From Spisula solida (Eukaryota > Mollusca > Bivalvia > Venerida > Mactridae): a stretch of 64,000 nucleotides of DNA. Shown here one piece after another: positions 12,901 to 27,900 of the stretch; positions within the stretch are counted from its first letter, which is position 1, and each line of letters opens with the position of its first letter. Where the stretch lies: positions 4,104,501 through 4,168,500 of the forward strand of contig OX365944.1 of the NCBI GenBank assembly GCA_947247005.1. Reading direction: 5' to 3'. Below the pieces are notes generated by a model that did no database searches, was not told the origin of the DNA, and worked only from the letters and a program-made list of their open reading frames with translations. The translations under genes and the position numbers were made by a program.

Positions 12901-15900
12901 AGACGCTTGTTATAAAGGATCTGTACAATTTAAGCTATTAGAGGTTCTTCTGCAATTTTTTCATAATATAAAATAGTCATTACTGACATTAAATCTCAAT
13001 TTGTTTTGAAAAATACTGACACATGCTTTTAATATATTTAATACACTTAGCAATATACTTACACTATCTGGATCAGTGACATTAACAGGGTATCCCCATG
13101 TATTGATATTCTCATCTGGTTGAGCACTGGTCTCGTCATTCAGCATTGTTGGAGCGTTCAAGTTGCGTATAACTTCAACTGTTATAGTGGCAGTAGCTTG
13201 CAATGTTGGACGAGCAGAGTCGTAGGCAATCACCTTGATCTGTGCACAAACATACAATGTACATATTGTTATTGACTGTTTATTGTTTATGACACACTAT
13301 TTCTGTACACATGTTTTTGCATAGAGGCTCACAGGGAAGACTGGGCTTGCCCAACTATGTTGTCTCTCAAAATAAAGTCGTTATTATTATTATATTGAAA
13401 CATTTTTATATTTACATACATTTTTACTTACAGAAATACTTTGGATGACCAAATGACCAAACATTTATATTGAGCCTGTCCAATTTTTATTATTATTGAC
13501 AGTATTGCAAGCAATGCTGTTTTAGCTTTTAACCGTTTTTGAAGCTCACAACATCAAATTCTAAAAATAGTAACAAATGGTTTCCCCTATCACACAGTCA
13601 TGTATAAAGTAGTTCTATGCTGAATAATATAGTTCTCAGCATTATGAGATTACTGTGCTGGTTATCATAAGTAACTAATTACTTACCACATATTCATCAA
13701 GACGGAGTACATCCATGCGGAGATCTCTGTATAACTCCACACGTCCAGTAGATCCGTTAACTCGGAAGAAACTGCCAGCTGGGTATACACCAATCATTTC
13801 ATACACCATGACACCCTGTTATATACATCAACAAACAACATGTTATAATTATTATTTATTCTGGTTGAACAACATTTCTCATGAATTTATCAGTTATATA
13901 AGTCAGCCATTTCCGCAAAACAGTTTTTCTGGACTATATTCTAAACATTATTAACCTACCCCTCCACCAGGAACCAACAACATGTTTAGGAAAATCAACA
14001 TCAGTGTCAAAATTCAAGGTAGGGTATTATTTGACGTAATTTGGAATGGCGCCTGGATTGCCCTGTTGCAAATCCAGTACCCTGACCACTGAACAACAGC
14101 TGCAGGTCGATATCAACATGTAGTAACGAAGCTCTCTACACAATTAAAATCAGACCCTAACATTTGCTCCATTCCATTACGCTGTTAGAGATCTGACTAC
14201 ACTCTATAAGAGGTCATGTTCAAATGACCTCTCTGGGCACAATGACGTAACGTAGCTTCAGCAGTTTCAGATTTGTGAAAGAAGCAATTTGATTGGATGA
14301 CGTAAAGTTCACATCAACATGACCCCATACCAAGTGTTGTCAGATCCTATATATCAGCGTAAAGTAGTGAAGCGTAATATGGGTCTGATTTTAATGAGAT
14401 AGCGCCCTACATGATCACTCTATTTATAAAGTACTGCTGTCATATCTCAATTCAAATTTTTACGGAGCCAAATTTGAGTGCTGACTTAACAGGACCCGTA
14501 TCCAATTCGTCAAGCAACTCCCATAGTCACATGACAGGAATCCAGTTCTCAAGTGACATGAAGAGATACGACCCCATTCTCGTATAACACAACAAGATAC
14601 GACCATGTTCACTAGTAGATGACTAAAGCTTGATTGATTTGAGGCTCACAGGTAAAACTGGCTTTGCCAACTGTGTTGCCTCATTAAATAAAGTCTTTAT
14701 TATTATTATTATTACAGAAACAGTCAAAACTCTAAATAAATAGGTAACTGCTTACCTTCATGTCAAATTTATCAGCTCTTAAATCTTGGATGTTACGTCC
14801 TTCACCTTCATTCTCGTTCAGTGTTACTCTGAATTGATCACCATTAACGAAGTTAGGCGGCGCCACTCGAATCACATCGATTGTTACTTGTGTCCTGATA
14901 GTGTTGGGATTAGGTTCACCATTATCACTGATTAACACATCACACTGAAAGTACAATGTAATATTCTTTAATAAATTTTTATATAATAACTAGCGGTTTT
15001 AGCTATATACACATAGAGGAAACCACGGTAAGCGCAAACTAACAATAAATACTAAACCAACACTCATTCAGTTTTTTCTATATATAGGAGAACTATGTAC
15101 ATAAATATTATAATATTCTAACGTGTAAACCATCTAAGGTAAAATTAAGTCAGATATTTTCGCTAGACTCAAAACTTTGCACATTTGTTATTCCGAAGTT
15201 TGGGAGATCAATCAAAAATTTTAATCAACCTCACGAATACCGGTAAGAGAAAATTTAAACCCTTGCAAAAATTCCTGTTTTTCACAATATGTTTTTTTGC
15301 TCTATGTACTGTAGACTTCCACTACATTACTTTTTTTATACTTGTAGACTAGAAGCCCAATTATGGCTTAGAAGCTGAATAAACATTGTTGTTGTTGTTG
15401 TTGTTGTTACTTACCACGAAGGTGGTTCCTGTGGTTGCTATGAGATCTCTCTTTAGGTATAAAACACCTGCGTTATTGATGCTCGACGTTATCTTGAAGT
15501 TATCTTTACATTCTTGATTTCCAGTGAGTGTGTACTCCAACGTGTCCTACATAATGGAAATAATCAATTATGTAATTAGTACTATGATCGAAAAACAGAA
15601 AGACAAAACATCTATTGAACACCCAACCTTTAATTAAAGAACTAAAAAAAACCTGATATCCAATAGAACAACACTAAGCAAGCAATGAGGAAAGGCAATG
15701 CGCTGTAATTGCAATCACAAACTTCCATCAACTCAAAAAATTGTTTGTTACCTTACCATTTATTAAAGAAGTTTATTGGGGCTTATTTATAAAATGGCAG
15801 CTATCAATGCATATTCAACATAATTTTATATATAATAGCACACAATATCAATTTTCTCTATATTCGTTGACTAAAAATGTATATCTCAGAAATAGACAGT

Positions 15901-18900
15901 TATTTGGATTTCTTCACAAACACGTGTGACAAATTGTAATGGTTTAATATTGAACTTTTAATACATTTAGAATAAGGAAAGCACAACAGAAACATGAAAT
16001 TGAGTACATATGAATGATGAAATTGTTGTTAATACTACATTAGATAATTCAGTATATTTAGTGAAATTATGAAATATAATATTTATCTTGATATATTAAA
16101 GTAAAAAAAAACAGTAACAAAGCAGAACTTACGCCATCTTCATCAGTAGCGTTGATTTGGATGACTGGTGTATTCTTCCTCTCATTATCGTATAATGTGA
16201 CACTGTATGGGCCGCCAGGGAACAGCTCAGGACCGAACTCATTACGAGAAATGTCAATAACGTAATCCTGGTAGGAGTAACGAGCTGGTGTTGCCTCATC
16301 GTAAACCTTAACTCTCAGCTGTAAACAAGACAAGATATCAGTATTACACTGAGTTTACCCTATCTATTTTATTGTCTAAAATCACCAAACATGGCTAGAC
16401 AAATTTTACTTAATTATTGGTTAATGCTACAAAATCTTAAATTAATAAAAATATCCTGTTAACCAAAAAATAAAAAAAAACCAAAACTGGCCTAAACTGA
16501 ACCTGGTATACTTACAGTATAACTGTCATGTTGATCGTATCTGACGGACTGATTCATTGTAATCTCTCCATTCATATAGTCAATATGGAAATAATACGGA
16601 GCGGGTGAATATCCAACAATCTCGTACCTCAAGTTACCATTTCTCTGTAATTAGAAACAAAGAAACAACATGTAATGCTGCATGATGGGTATTATTCACG
16701 AAGTTTTTATTTTTGCAATTATTTGTGAGTTTCGTGTTAATTCATAAATCTATTTTATTTTAAGACCTATACTAGAACATTCATAGTTTCGTACTGATCC
16801 AGAAAATCGCCGCTTCTGCAAAACCTATCTCTTTTCTTGCAATAAAATGTTTAGGGTCGGCCAAAAAATAAGGGTCAGTCGGGTTACTAGAGCCACATAA
16901 TTTGTTTTGGCCTAAGGTGTTAAACACAAACTGAAAAACATTTTGCAAACATTTTGCCTCCACTTTCTGAAGTAAAATATTACATCATCATTTAAGAATG
17001 TTAAGATACTGAGCAACCATGTCAGTTCATGCAAGTGCGGTAGCGCTGGCCTAGCAAAGTGTTAAGAAGCGGTATACTATCTGGGAACACTGTTGATGGT
17101 AGCATGTCGTTGCACAGATGTAGGAAAGCGCTCTATAGCGCAATTTGGAAGCGGCTTGGTTAAGCAACGAGCTCCTTGCGAGGTACATTTTTCCCAAAGT
17201 AGAGTAGATACATTTTTCCCAAAACAGACAGGGTCAATTTTTCCCAAAACAAACGAGGTCCATTTTTCCCAAAATAGACCAGCTCAAGCAGGATAACTAA
17301 AAGATAAGTTAGATCATACATACACTTGGTATTGGATGGTTAGCACTGACACCAATGACAAATGATCCGGGTGCGTTATTCTCAGAAATTCTCGTGGTAA
17401 ATGGTCGGTTGAACGATGGTAGATCAACACGTACGACAGTTAGAGTGACTTGTGCAGTATTGGATCTAGGTGGATTGCCATCATCTGTAGCAATGACCTC
17501 AAACTGTAAAACAAATAAATGTAAGACATATAATGTTTATCAGGTTTAACACATTTTTCAACAATTTTTCAGTTATATGTATTCCTTCCTTGCCCGTTTC
17601 ACCTAACCAGTTTTCCTGGACTGTATCCTAAGCAGTACTAATAAAATGAGGCAGAATTTGTCAAAGTTGAGAAGTTTAAGTTTACTTAAGTTACTACAGC
17701 ATATATTAACAATCATACTGTAATCACTGCTCTCGACGACTAGTTCCTAAGTTACTATGGAACCCGGTATTCACACCTTGTTCAGGAATTGTGAACGTCA
17801 TGAATTAACCATGCCAAAGTGTTGGATTCTAACACTGGACTTTCAGACCAGACTGAGATCTACCATACCTTGGCCACTGGTCAAATACTTACATTGAAAC
17901 CTTGAATATTATTATTGGATAACAAGCGACGTAAGTAGATCACGCCAGTCTTGGAATCAATGTAGAAATAATTCTGAGCAAGCATCGTATCATCTACCAT
18001 TTTGTATGTAATCTCGTCCTGAAATAAATAGAAAATATGTAATACTGATTATTCCCCTATAAAATAACTAGTATTTTGTGAGCAGACCATTTTGGATTAT
18101 GTAAAGGGAACAACTTGAATAACTCTTCATTTTAGAGTCTTGTATTTGTTACTTAAGCCAGCAGTTTCTAGAATTCGATCTATTAGTAGACCAAGTGGGA
18201 TATCCAATAATCAAAGTCGTCAGATTACTTAGTTTAATAACAATTAGTCCCAGTTTTAACCATGATTTGAAACTTAAATGCACATATAACAATAAAATCC
18301 AGTTTTAACCATGATATGAAACTTTAATGCACAAACGTCATTCGAAGCTTAAAGTATTGAAACAAGCACAAATCTCTCTTCCTTGTATTTGCACATTGTA
18401 ATATCAAAGGCGCGATATTTTGAAAGCCTAACAAATCCCAGGGTACTGTTTTATCAAAGCACTTAAGAAAACCAAAAAGTTACGCTCAAATTTAAATTCT
18501 TTATAATTCTTTAACAACTGCAAATTGGTGAAAGATATGGTTTGTAGGAGTTTATAAACATAATCATTATATAGTTTTGCAGATCCATTTAACACATTTT
18601 ATAACTTAACAAATTATAAAGAATTTGAATTTGATCGCGAGTTTACGTTTTCTGTAAGTGCTTTGATAAAACAGTACCCTGAAACATGAGAATAAGAAAC
18701 TTATTTGACTTACAGTATCATAATATTGCATTTGTTATTGTTCTAAACATTTTAATTGGAACAAAAGGCAGTGAAAACCAATATCTTATGCACTAAGTCA
18801 TATACAAATAAATATAATATCTATTAATTAAAATAAGAGATTAATAAGAGAACGTTTATGCTATGTTATTTGTACGCACTGATAAGTTAACAAACGACTG

Positions 18901-21900
18901 ACCTGAATAATCGTGTTATATAAATTGATTAATCAGGGGTGGTATTCAGTATTGATCATATTTAATTTGAGAATAAGGATAGCCAATCATATTGCTTATT
19001 ACTGACAAAGAGTTAAATATTGTGTGATCTGATTGGTTGTCCTTATCCTTAAGTCGAGTAAGATCAATATTGAATACCACCCCAGGTCAGACAATTACTT
19101 ACATAACATTGTGTATATAAACATTGCAATTTCTCTTATTAATGTCTTATTTTAATAGATATTATGTGTATTAGTATGTAGCTTAGTGAATAAGGTAATG
19201 GTTTCAGTGCCTTTTTCTCCAATTAAAATGTTAAAAAACAATAAAAATACAATGTTATGATATTGCAATGTTTTTATACAAATGAGTACCTGAATAATCT
19301 AGTTATACTTACATTATCTTGTCTGTCGGTTGCTGTGATATTGACGACACTAACTCCAAGCTGATGGAATTCATCCACTTGTTCATTATATACAGAACGA
19401 TCGAATGTTGGTATCCCTTGGTTACGAGCGACATTGATCTCAACACGAGTGGTCACTCTATTGTCTGGTACCAGACTATCATACGCATCAACGTAGATCT
19501 GAAAACATCAACATACGAGCTAATATGGTAGGCAAAAAACAATAAAAAACATATACTGTATAAGTGATTTTAATAATTTATTTCTGTGGGTCAAAATGTT
19601 AGCAAATTCTGAATTTCAGACGTATGATATAAAAATATTTTCAGCTTTCTCTTTGTTTCTCATTACTAAATGGCACTCAGCACTGAAAACAACAAAGCAT
19701 TGTTTCTCTAGTACCATCAGAAATGAGATGTCAAACTTTAATATAAATATATATTATAATTATACAGCAGAACTTACGACATATTGACCTTCGGCCAGGT
19801 CATCGCGCATCAAATCAGATTTGATGTAAACTTCACCAGTAGTTGCGTTCACATCAAAGAAGAAATCGCCAGGATATTCTCCTGTCACTTCATACATGAT
19901 CCTTCCTCGGATATCACTGTCGTCCGCGAACACAGTACCAACAACATATGTGACTGGTCGAGTTTCTACCGTGTTGAAAACATAGTCTGTAGGATTAAAC
20001 TCAGGATTGAATCTGTCGATAGCAATTTGTATAACGACACTGGATTGGTCAGTTTTCTCAGGGTTGGCGTTGTCGTAGGCAATCAGGTTTACCTGAAGAT
20101 CGACAATATATTACATACAATGAAAATAAAACAATTAAACAACAGTTAAAGTATATGCACAGTTATTTGTAAATATTGCAATTCACATGTCGGCATTGAC
20201 CATTGAATCACATACAAAGAAAATTTCATCTACATAATTATTACATATTTTTATTACGGCAGCCATTTTGAATAAATTAGTTTAATTGGAGACTTGGAGT
20301 ATTTTCCTCCATTTTATTTATGAATTCTTTATAGTTACTGTAGTAATAACTGATATATATTTAAAATCTAATAGTGGAAATTCATACTATATTCTGTGTA
20401 TCCAAAACCCTTTTTATTGCCATGTCATAATTGATATAATTACATGGTAGCTGTATACTAATGACTAGTAAACCTCACTGACTTATCTAGAAGTGTGAGG
20501 ATACCGTAAATGACTAGTAAACCTCACTGACTTATCTAGAAGTGTGAGGATACCGTGCAGTTATGTATTTATTATTTATTGACAAGTCAATAAAATTGCA
20601 TTTCAGCATATCTTGACTTACAATAAACTGTTCCTGTCTTGGAGGCACATGTTTTGCCAACGTTAAAGCACCTGTCTCAGGATTGAGATGGAAGTAACTT
20701 CTGTCATCAGCAGACATCAACGGTGAAAACCCATACGTAATCCTATCCTGAAACATAGTACAAAACAATATGTTTACCGGGTATTTCTATATCTTTGTAA
20801 ATAGCATTGACAGCAAATGCACCTCTCCAGAGCAACCGTCTGTTAAGCAACAACCTCTCTACAACAACATATTAAGATTCTAAAGTTCCCTAAAGAGATA
20901 CTTACTCTAAATGTAACCTCCAATATTTGCAGATCCCAAAGGGCGTTGCTCTATACAGGTTGTACTCTACTTATTTAGTGGGCATCTGAATTTATCAATA
21001 AATTATTTTAAACTGTATATACATTTTAACCTGTGTCAGTGGTCTTTTGAATTAACCAACCATATGTCTTATAATAAATTAAGTGAATACCTTCTCGAAT
21101 GATTTTAAATATTGGAATTGTGACTACATAGAACATTTACATTTATGGTTGAATAACAAATAACATATGACATTTTGCTGAACAAGTGTAAATCCACTTA
21201 CCCCATCTCTATCAGTAGCACTGACATTGACCAGTAGCTTGCCGGGAGTATCACGCCATTCCATATCAACTGGATAGATATCCCTGGTGAATTCTGGTGC
21301 AAAACTGTTCCTATTCATGTCTATTGTGAGTGTTTGTGATGTTGACATTGATGGAATCTCATTGTCTGCGATTCGAACAGTAAGCTGAAAATGTAGGCAA
21401 GTCATATAGTAATAAACATCAAACAAGAAGGCTATCATAAGATATGTTGCAAAATGTAAAGGGTATAACTTAAATCACTCAGGAATGAAACCTAGATCTA
21501 CTGACTCACAGTCAAGCCCTCGATTAAATTAGAAATGCGGACAAAATACTGTTCAATCTAAATCTACTGTACCAGGTATTGGAGTGTATGATCCCGTTTA
21601 AGGTCAAAACTGACTGACACCACGCCGGTCCTCTCATCAATCGTGAAAAAGTTAGGTCCATTGCTGACACTTGGAATACTGTATCGTATAAAGCTCTGAA
21701 ATCACAGAAATTATAAACGTACAAGTTTATTTAAATGTGATGACTCACAGGTCGAACGAAAATTTTTGTATGACGTAATTTTCCTTCCTAACTAAGTTTT
21801 TATATAGAAAGCCACTGACGGTGCTTTATGAAAGATTTATGGCAAATAAGCAATTTAAACCACTCAATATATTGTGCACTCAGTACTTTTCCTTTAAAAA

Positions 21901-24900
21901 ATAGAGCAGTGTTTCCTTCCAACATGCTTTATGAATTATGTAATTCACACATGATGGAGCTGTAACATCTACAAACTACAGCGTAAACATCAGTGAGGCA
22001 TTCAGTTCATTTTGATATTCGTTTTCATCAAATGCAAACAAATTTTAGGCAATCTATCTGATAGTAGTGTTTAAATGGCTTACACCAGGCAGAAGATCAT
22101 CATCTTGGGCATTGACATCAAAAACATCGGTACCTACAGGTAGGTTCTCATCAACATTCTGTGATGCTGGTAGATTAGTAAAGTACGGAAGTTGATTACG
22201 AGTCACAAACACGGTCATATTGGCAAACGAATTCTGTGCAAATCTTCGTCGGGAATCTGTAGCTTGGATGGTAAACTGAAAAAAACATGCGATTTAACAA
22301 CTATAGTGATTTGTACTAAGAAAAAGTAAACTGGAAATAACTGGATATCTAGGTACAATTTGTAACTGTAAGTTTAACTATCATAGTTCCCCATGTATAA
22401 ATTGTGATCTTGTACTAGTTGCAGATAAAGATAAAAAATGAGAGAGGATGCAAAGAAAACATTTTGAAGGAAATCCAGCAAAAATTGTGAAAATTACAAA
22501 ATAATTTACAAATGAATTGCTGAAAGCAGCCCTGGAAAACTGACAAGTTAACTTACCTCATACATGTTGTTTACTTGATTCTCATACAAATGTTTCTTGA
22601 CAACGATAGTACCATCATTTCGACCAACGTGGAAATATTGTTGTGCAAGTGGAGGTGATAATATCCTGTAAGTTACTGGATCCTGTAATAGAACATCAAA
22701 CTTGTATCGTCATAGTTACACAATAAACGTCTCATAAGGATCCAAGTTTTCAGGGAGAGGTAAATATTGTTTTAATTGTATGCAACAGGTTTATTACGTA
22801 AATAGAGACAACTGGCCCAAAATACATGTTCACAATATAATTTCTCATACAGTATGCACCAATAGTGGATTTAACTTATCAGCGCCATCACCTAGCCGCT
22901 GATTAACCATATTTCAGTGATATCAAACCATTTTATCCTGACACCAGCTGTGCGTTCAACAAAGCATCCTGTGACCAACTTTTTCGTCACGTTTCGTACC
23001 TGTTATTTGATTAACGCTAGCATGTTAAAAAACAAGTTTGTTACATGAGTGAATTTTGCCTAACCACAGACAGAGGGGGTGCACCTAAATTGGTGTATCA
23101 TACCAAAATGGCTGACAGAGGAAACAATGGTGTCTGAATATTAAAACCTGTGCATCTGTACATTTACAATTAAAGCGATAATTATTATTTTTTTACGTAA
23201 ATATTGGGAGCTTTCCTTGAACGCATGGCACGCAGGATTCAGAGGCATGTCAGTTAGTAATTAATAACCCATTATATATAATTTATACACAAAATAACCA
23301 TCATCTCAATCATGCAAATTAAGCCCTACTAACTAATCTAGAATCTGGAATAATAAAACAAGAAACAATGGCCCGGGTTACTTACACCGTCAGGGTCAGT
23401 AGCCGTCACTTGGAAGATGGTTTCAAATACAGCTTGATATTCATTCACTGTAACTTGGTATGAGAAAGGATTCTCAAAGAAGATGAGGTCAGAGTTCCTT
23501 TCAACAAAAATGTTGACTCTGCCCACAGCCTTGTTGTTAGGGAAGAAGGTGTCATACGCTTCGAGTTCCATCTAAAATAAATGTCCAAATCTTCTATTAC
23601 CTTGAAATTATTATATTGTAATAAGGAGACCTTGTTTATCCCTAAAGCAACTGGTATGAGGGTTTCATAATATCGGATCGAAAACACTATTATTGAAATT
23701 ATATAATAATTCAGACAGGTCTTTTCGATCAATTATCAATTACATAATAGAATTGCATTAAGCACAAAAATAACCTGCTATTTGTCTTTATCTTTCTGTC
23801 ATGCATAGAACTTGATATGCTCCTTGGCAGGACCACAGTAAGATAAATTTTACTTTTAAATTATCAGAAAACATTACTCTGTTTTCATTGAAGCATCCAT
23901 TCAATAGAAAAGTTTAGGTAATTAAATCACAAAAGGTTGCAATCATTTGAAGTTTGAGCTGAGTTGAGCATGAACAGTTTTATTAACTTTGGGCCTGAAG
24001 GGAGATTTTATTACTGAGGTCTTACAGTGTAATGCAAAACTACTGCCCTGTTCGAATACTGTGAGAGTAATGTTTCATTTTATGTGTACACAAAAGACAA
24101 CCATTGTCAGAACAGATATAGTATGTTAGTTTAGCATTGCAACTATAGATGTCTGTATAAGCCTTTATAATTGGTTTTACACAATAAGAGTGGAGTCGAG
24201 CAGTGCATCATTCTCTTACTATCCCAGCTGGACAGTGGAGCCGAGCAGTGCACCATTCTCTTACTATCCCAGCTGGACAGTGGAGCCGAGCAGTGCATCA
24301 TTCTCTTACTATCCCAGCTGGACAGTGGAGTCGAGCAGTGCATCATTCTCTTACTATCCCAGCTGGACAGTGGAGCCGAGCAGTGCATCATTCTCTTACT
24401 ATCCCAGCTGGACAGTGGAGCCGAGCAGTGCATCATTCTCTTACTATCCCAGCTGGACAGTGGAGTCGAGCAGTGCATCATTCTCTTACTATCCCAGCTG
24501 GACAGTGGAGTCGAGCAGTGCATCATTCTCTTACTGTCCAAGCTGGACAGTGGAGTCGAGCAGTGCATCATTCTCTTACTATCCAAGCTGGACAGTGGAG
24601 TCGAGCAGTGCATCATTCTCTTACTATCCAAGCTGGACAGTGGAGTCGAGCAGTGCATCATTCTCTTACTGTCCAAGCTGGACAGTGGAGTCGAGCAGTG
24701 CATCATTCTCTTACTATCCCGGCTGGATAGTGGAGTCGAGCAGTGCATCATTCTCTTACTATACCGGCTGGACAGTGGAGTCGAGCAGTGCATTATTCTC
24801 TTACTATCCCAGCTGGACAGTGGACTCGAGCAGTGCATCATTCTCTTACTATCCCAGCTGGACAGTGGACTCGAGCAGTGCATCATTCTCTTACTATCCC

Positions 24901-27900
24901 AGCTGGACAGTGGAGTCGAGCAGTGCATCATTCTCTTACTGTCCCAGCTGGACAGTGGACTCGAGCAGTGCATCATTCTCTTACTATCCCAGCTGGACAG
25001 TGGACTCGAGCAGTGCATCATTCTCTTACTATCCCAGCTGGACAGTGGACTCGAGCAGTGCATCATTCTCTTACTGTCCCAGCTGGACAGTGGACTCGAG
25101 CAGTGCATCATTCTCTTACTATCCCAGCTGGACAGTACATATTGAACAAACAAAGAAACAAACTGTGTCACTCGCTAACTATTGAACAAACAAACAAAGA
25201 AACAAACTTACGGTAAAGAATTGATCGTGCGTTAGAGTAAGATCCTTGTTGACGTAGATAAATCCGGAATCAGCATCAATGCGGAAGTAAGCCATAGCAT
25301 TACTGTCAGACGTAGCAAAATATTTTATGCTCTACAAAACAAGAATGATTTTTTGCTATTATTTCTGAATAGTTTCTGATTTCATAAAGCCGCGTAAATA
25401 TGCTTTAACATAACATGAACACCAATCATGGAACATTTGACTGCAAATTCATAAATCTGCAAAATAAAATTAAACAAATACAAATCAATTGCAACAATAA
25501 CATTGAATAATTGCAACAATAACCTTGATCAATTGCAACAATAACATTGATTATTTGCAACAATAACAGTGATCAATTGCAACAATAACATTGATTAATT
25601 GCAACAATAACATTGATCAATTGCAACAATAACAGTGATCAATTGTGACAATAACATTGATCAATTGCGACAATTGATTATTTGTGACAATAACATTGAT
25701 CATTTGTGACAGTAACATTGATCAATTGCAACAATAACATTGATCAATTGCAACAATAACATTGATCAATTGTGACAATAACCTTGATCCATTGCAACAA
25801 TAATATTGATCAATTGCAACAAAAAATGATAGTAACACTGTATAAAGTTTAAACATACCTCTTCTTCATCATCATCTCTTGCTGTCATTGAGGTTACAAA
25901 CTGGGATAGTGTGTATTTATCATCGATTGTCACGTTTCTTTCAAACTCTACAAATCTAGGACCGAAGTTATCACGCATTACATTGATCCTAATTTGGGCC
26001 TCGCCTGTCTTTGGAGGTATACCTTGGTCATTGGCGACAACAGTAAACTGAAATGAATAAAGTATAATTCCATTAAGATAGGAGTATACAAGAAATCATG
26101 AGGTTGTCCTTATAGGAAATACTAAATACAATATTTAAATGCAGTGTAAAAAGTAAAACGAGTCATATAAAAGAAGTAAATCGTCCCATGTGTTTCATAC
26201 TAACTAGGCCCTATATTGAAAATGAATGAAGTATAATTCGATCAAGATAGTGATATACAAGAAATCAAGTAATACTTGTAGGAAACGCTAAATACAAACA
26301 TTTAAAGATGAAAATTGTTACGTGTGCTTCATATTAGGCCCTATTGAAGATGAGACAAAGTCACTCACTGTGTATACATTTAATATATGCAGTGCACAGG
26401 TAAAAAAAAGGCATATAAAAGAAGAAAATTGGCACATACTATAGTGCACCCATGATAATAAGAAAGGCGAGAAAGTTTGGTATAATCCACATAAGTGGAT
26501 TAATCAGGCGTGCACGATTTATCAGTGATGTTTTTAGTACAAAACTGACCATATCTGTTTTCTTTAGTAATCTGTGAAACCAAATTTTCAACAGTTGACC
26601 AAACCGATTGATGTTTATCCTGGGCGCACTATAGGCCGGGCCCCCATGGAAAATGAGACCTAAGTTACTTACGGTGTACACATTTCCTGTAGGTCTACTC
26701 AATCTGAGATCTGAAGCAACGGTCAACATGCCATCATTCTGGTCTAATGAGAAGTAGGTCTCGGTTCCATCACTTGCGCCGTTAGGTTTAATTGTGTACA
26801 TCAAGACATCAGTCTGAAATAATGCATGACAAGAAAACATAAATGATTTACAGAGCTTTTATACGACATAGTATAATTTATGTGGTTGTCATTTGAGAGG
26901 TATTTGGTACTATGACCAACAAATGAAGTCTGTTATTCAGCCCTTCATTGATAAACCATTTAAAAAGATAATCATGTTAAGGACATGGGAGTATGATGTA
27001 TAGTGGGTGGGTGCATGCTTTTTTCAAATGCATTTTATTCTTCAAATTGATATTTGATGGGTACAGTAAGCATAGCATTATGATGCACTACATATACCCT
27101 TGAAGTTAAACAAAAAATAAATATTAATAAAGTGAATTTATTGAAGTACGACAGCATTTTCATTGTAAATCTTGCTCGTTCGCAAACACAAAAACTGCCC
27201 AAGGGTACTTGCTAAAATGTATATCATTCTTACAATATAACTCTAGGGAACAAACTCTTACTTAGTTTAAGACTGAAAAATGTATACTTACAAAGATATT
27301 CAAGAAACATTGCCATTTTTCTACTTTCGGTTTGCGAGGTCATTGATGATCATTGATTTTTTGCATGACACAAGTTCATGAATTTGTTTCATAACTATTT
27401 CTTTGTAAGAGTTTGTTCCTTATACTATTGGCTATGTCCCCAACAACAAACTTTGATTCTTAATGCCATGTTGACTTAATTTGTGAACGAGTAAGATTTG
27501 CAATAAAAATGCTGTCATGCTTCAATAAATTCACTTATCAATATTTATTTTGGGTTGAACTTCAAGAGTACATGTAGTGCATCATAATACAATGCTGATT
27601 TTAGTCAACAACTTTAATTTGAAGACAAAATATGCTAAAGATTAGACTCTACTCCCTTAATTACAACACTTGAACAATTTGTTATCCAATCGAGCTACAT
27701 GTTTTAGTAACATTACTTTTTCATGACTTATGATTAGAGTACATAGAAATAGTTTATAATAAAAAAAGCAAAAACCTTGTAGCAAATTAGCCGTAAGGTT
27801 TTCGAAAAACACTAACAATATGAAATACCAGTTTGAAATGGATACTGTAAATTACATAATTTTCTTATAATTTTTATTTTGTGATTTTGCAGAAAATTTT

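Noticed and set aside
12616..12928. Three overlapping minus frames of 76-90 codons
   Set aside because: 20-bp minisatellite.
19784..20149. 121-codon plus-strand frame
   Set aside because: Antisense shadow of exon e48, whose minus-strand frame shows cadherin motifs and good splice sites.
24143..25216. Long open frames on both strands of 157-342 codons
   Set aside because: They are one 45-bp repeat read in several frames. There is no independent evidence of coding and the stretch is intronic.
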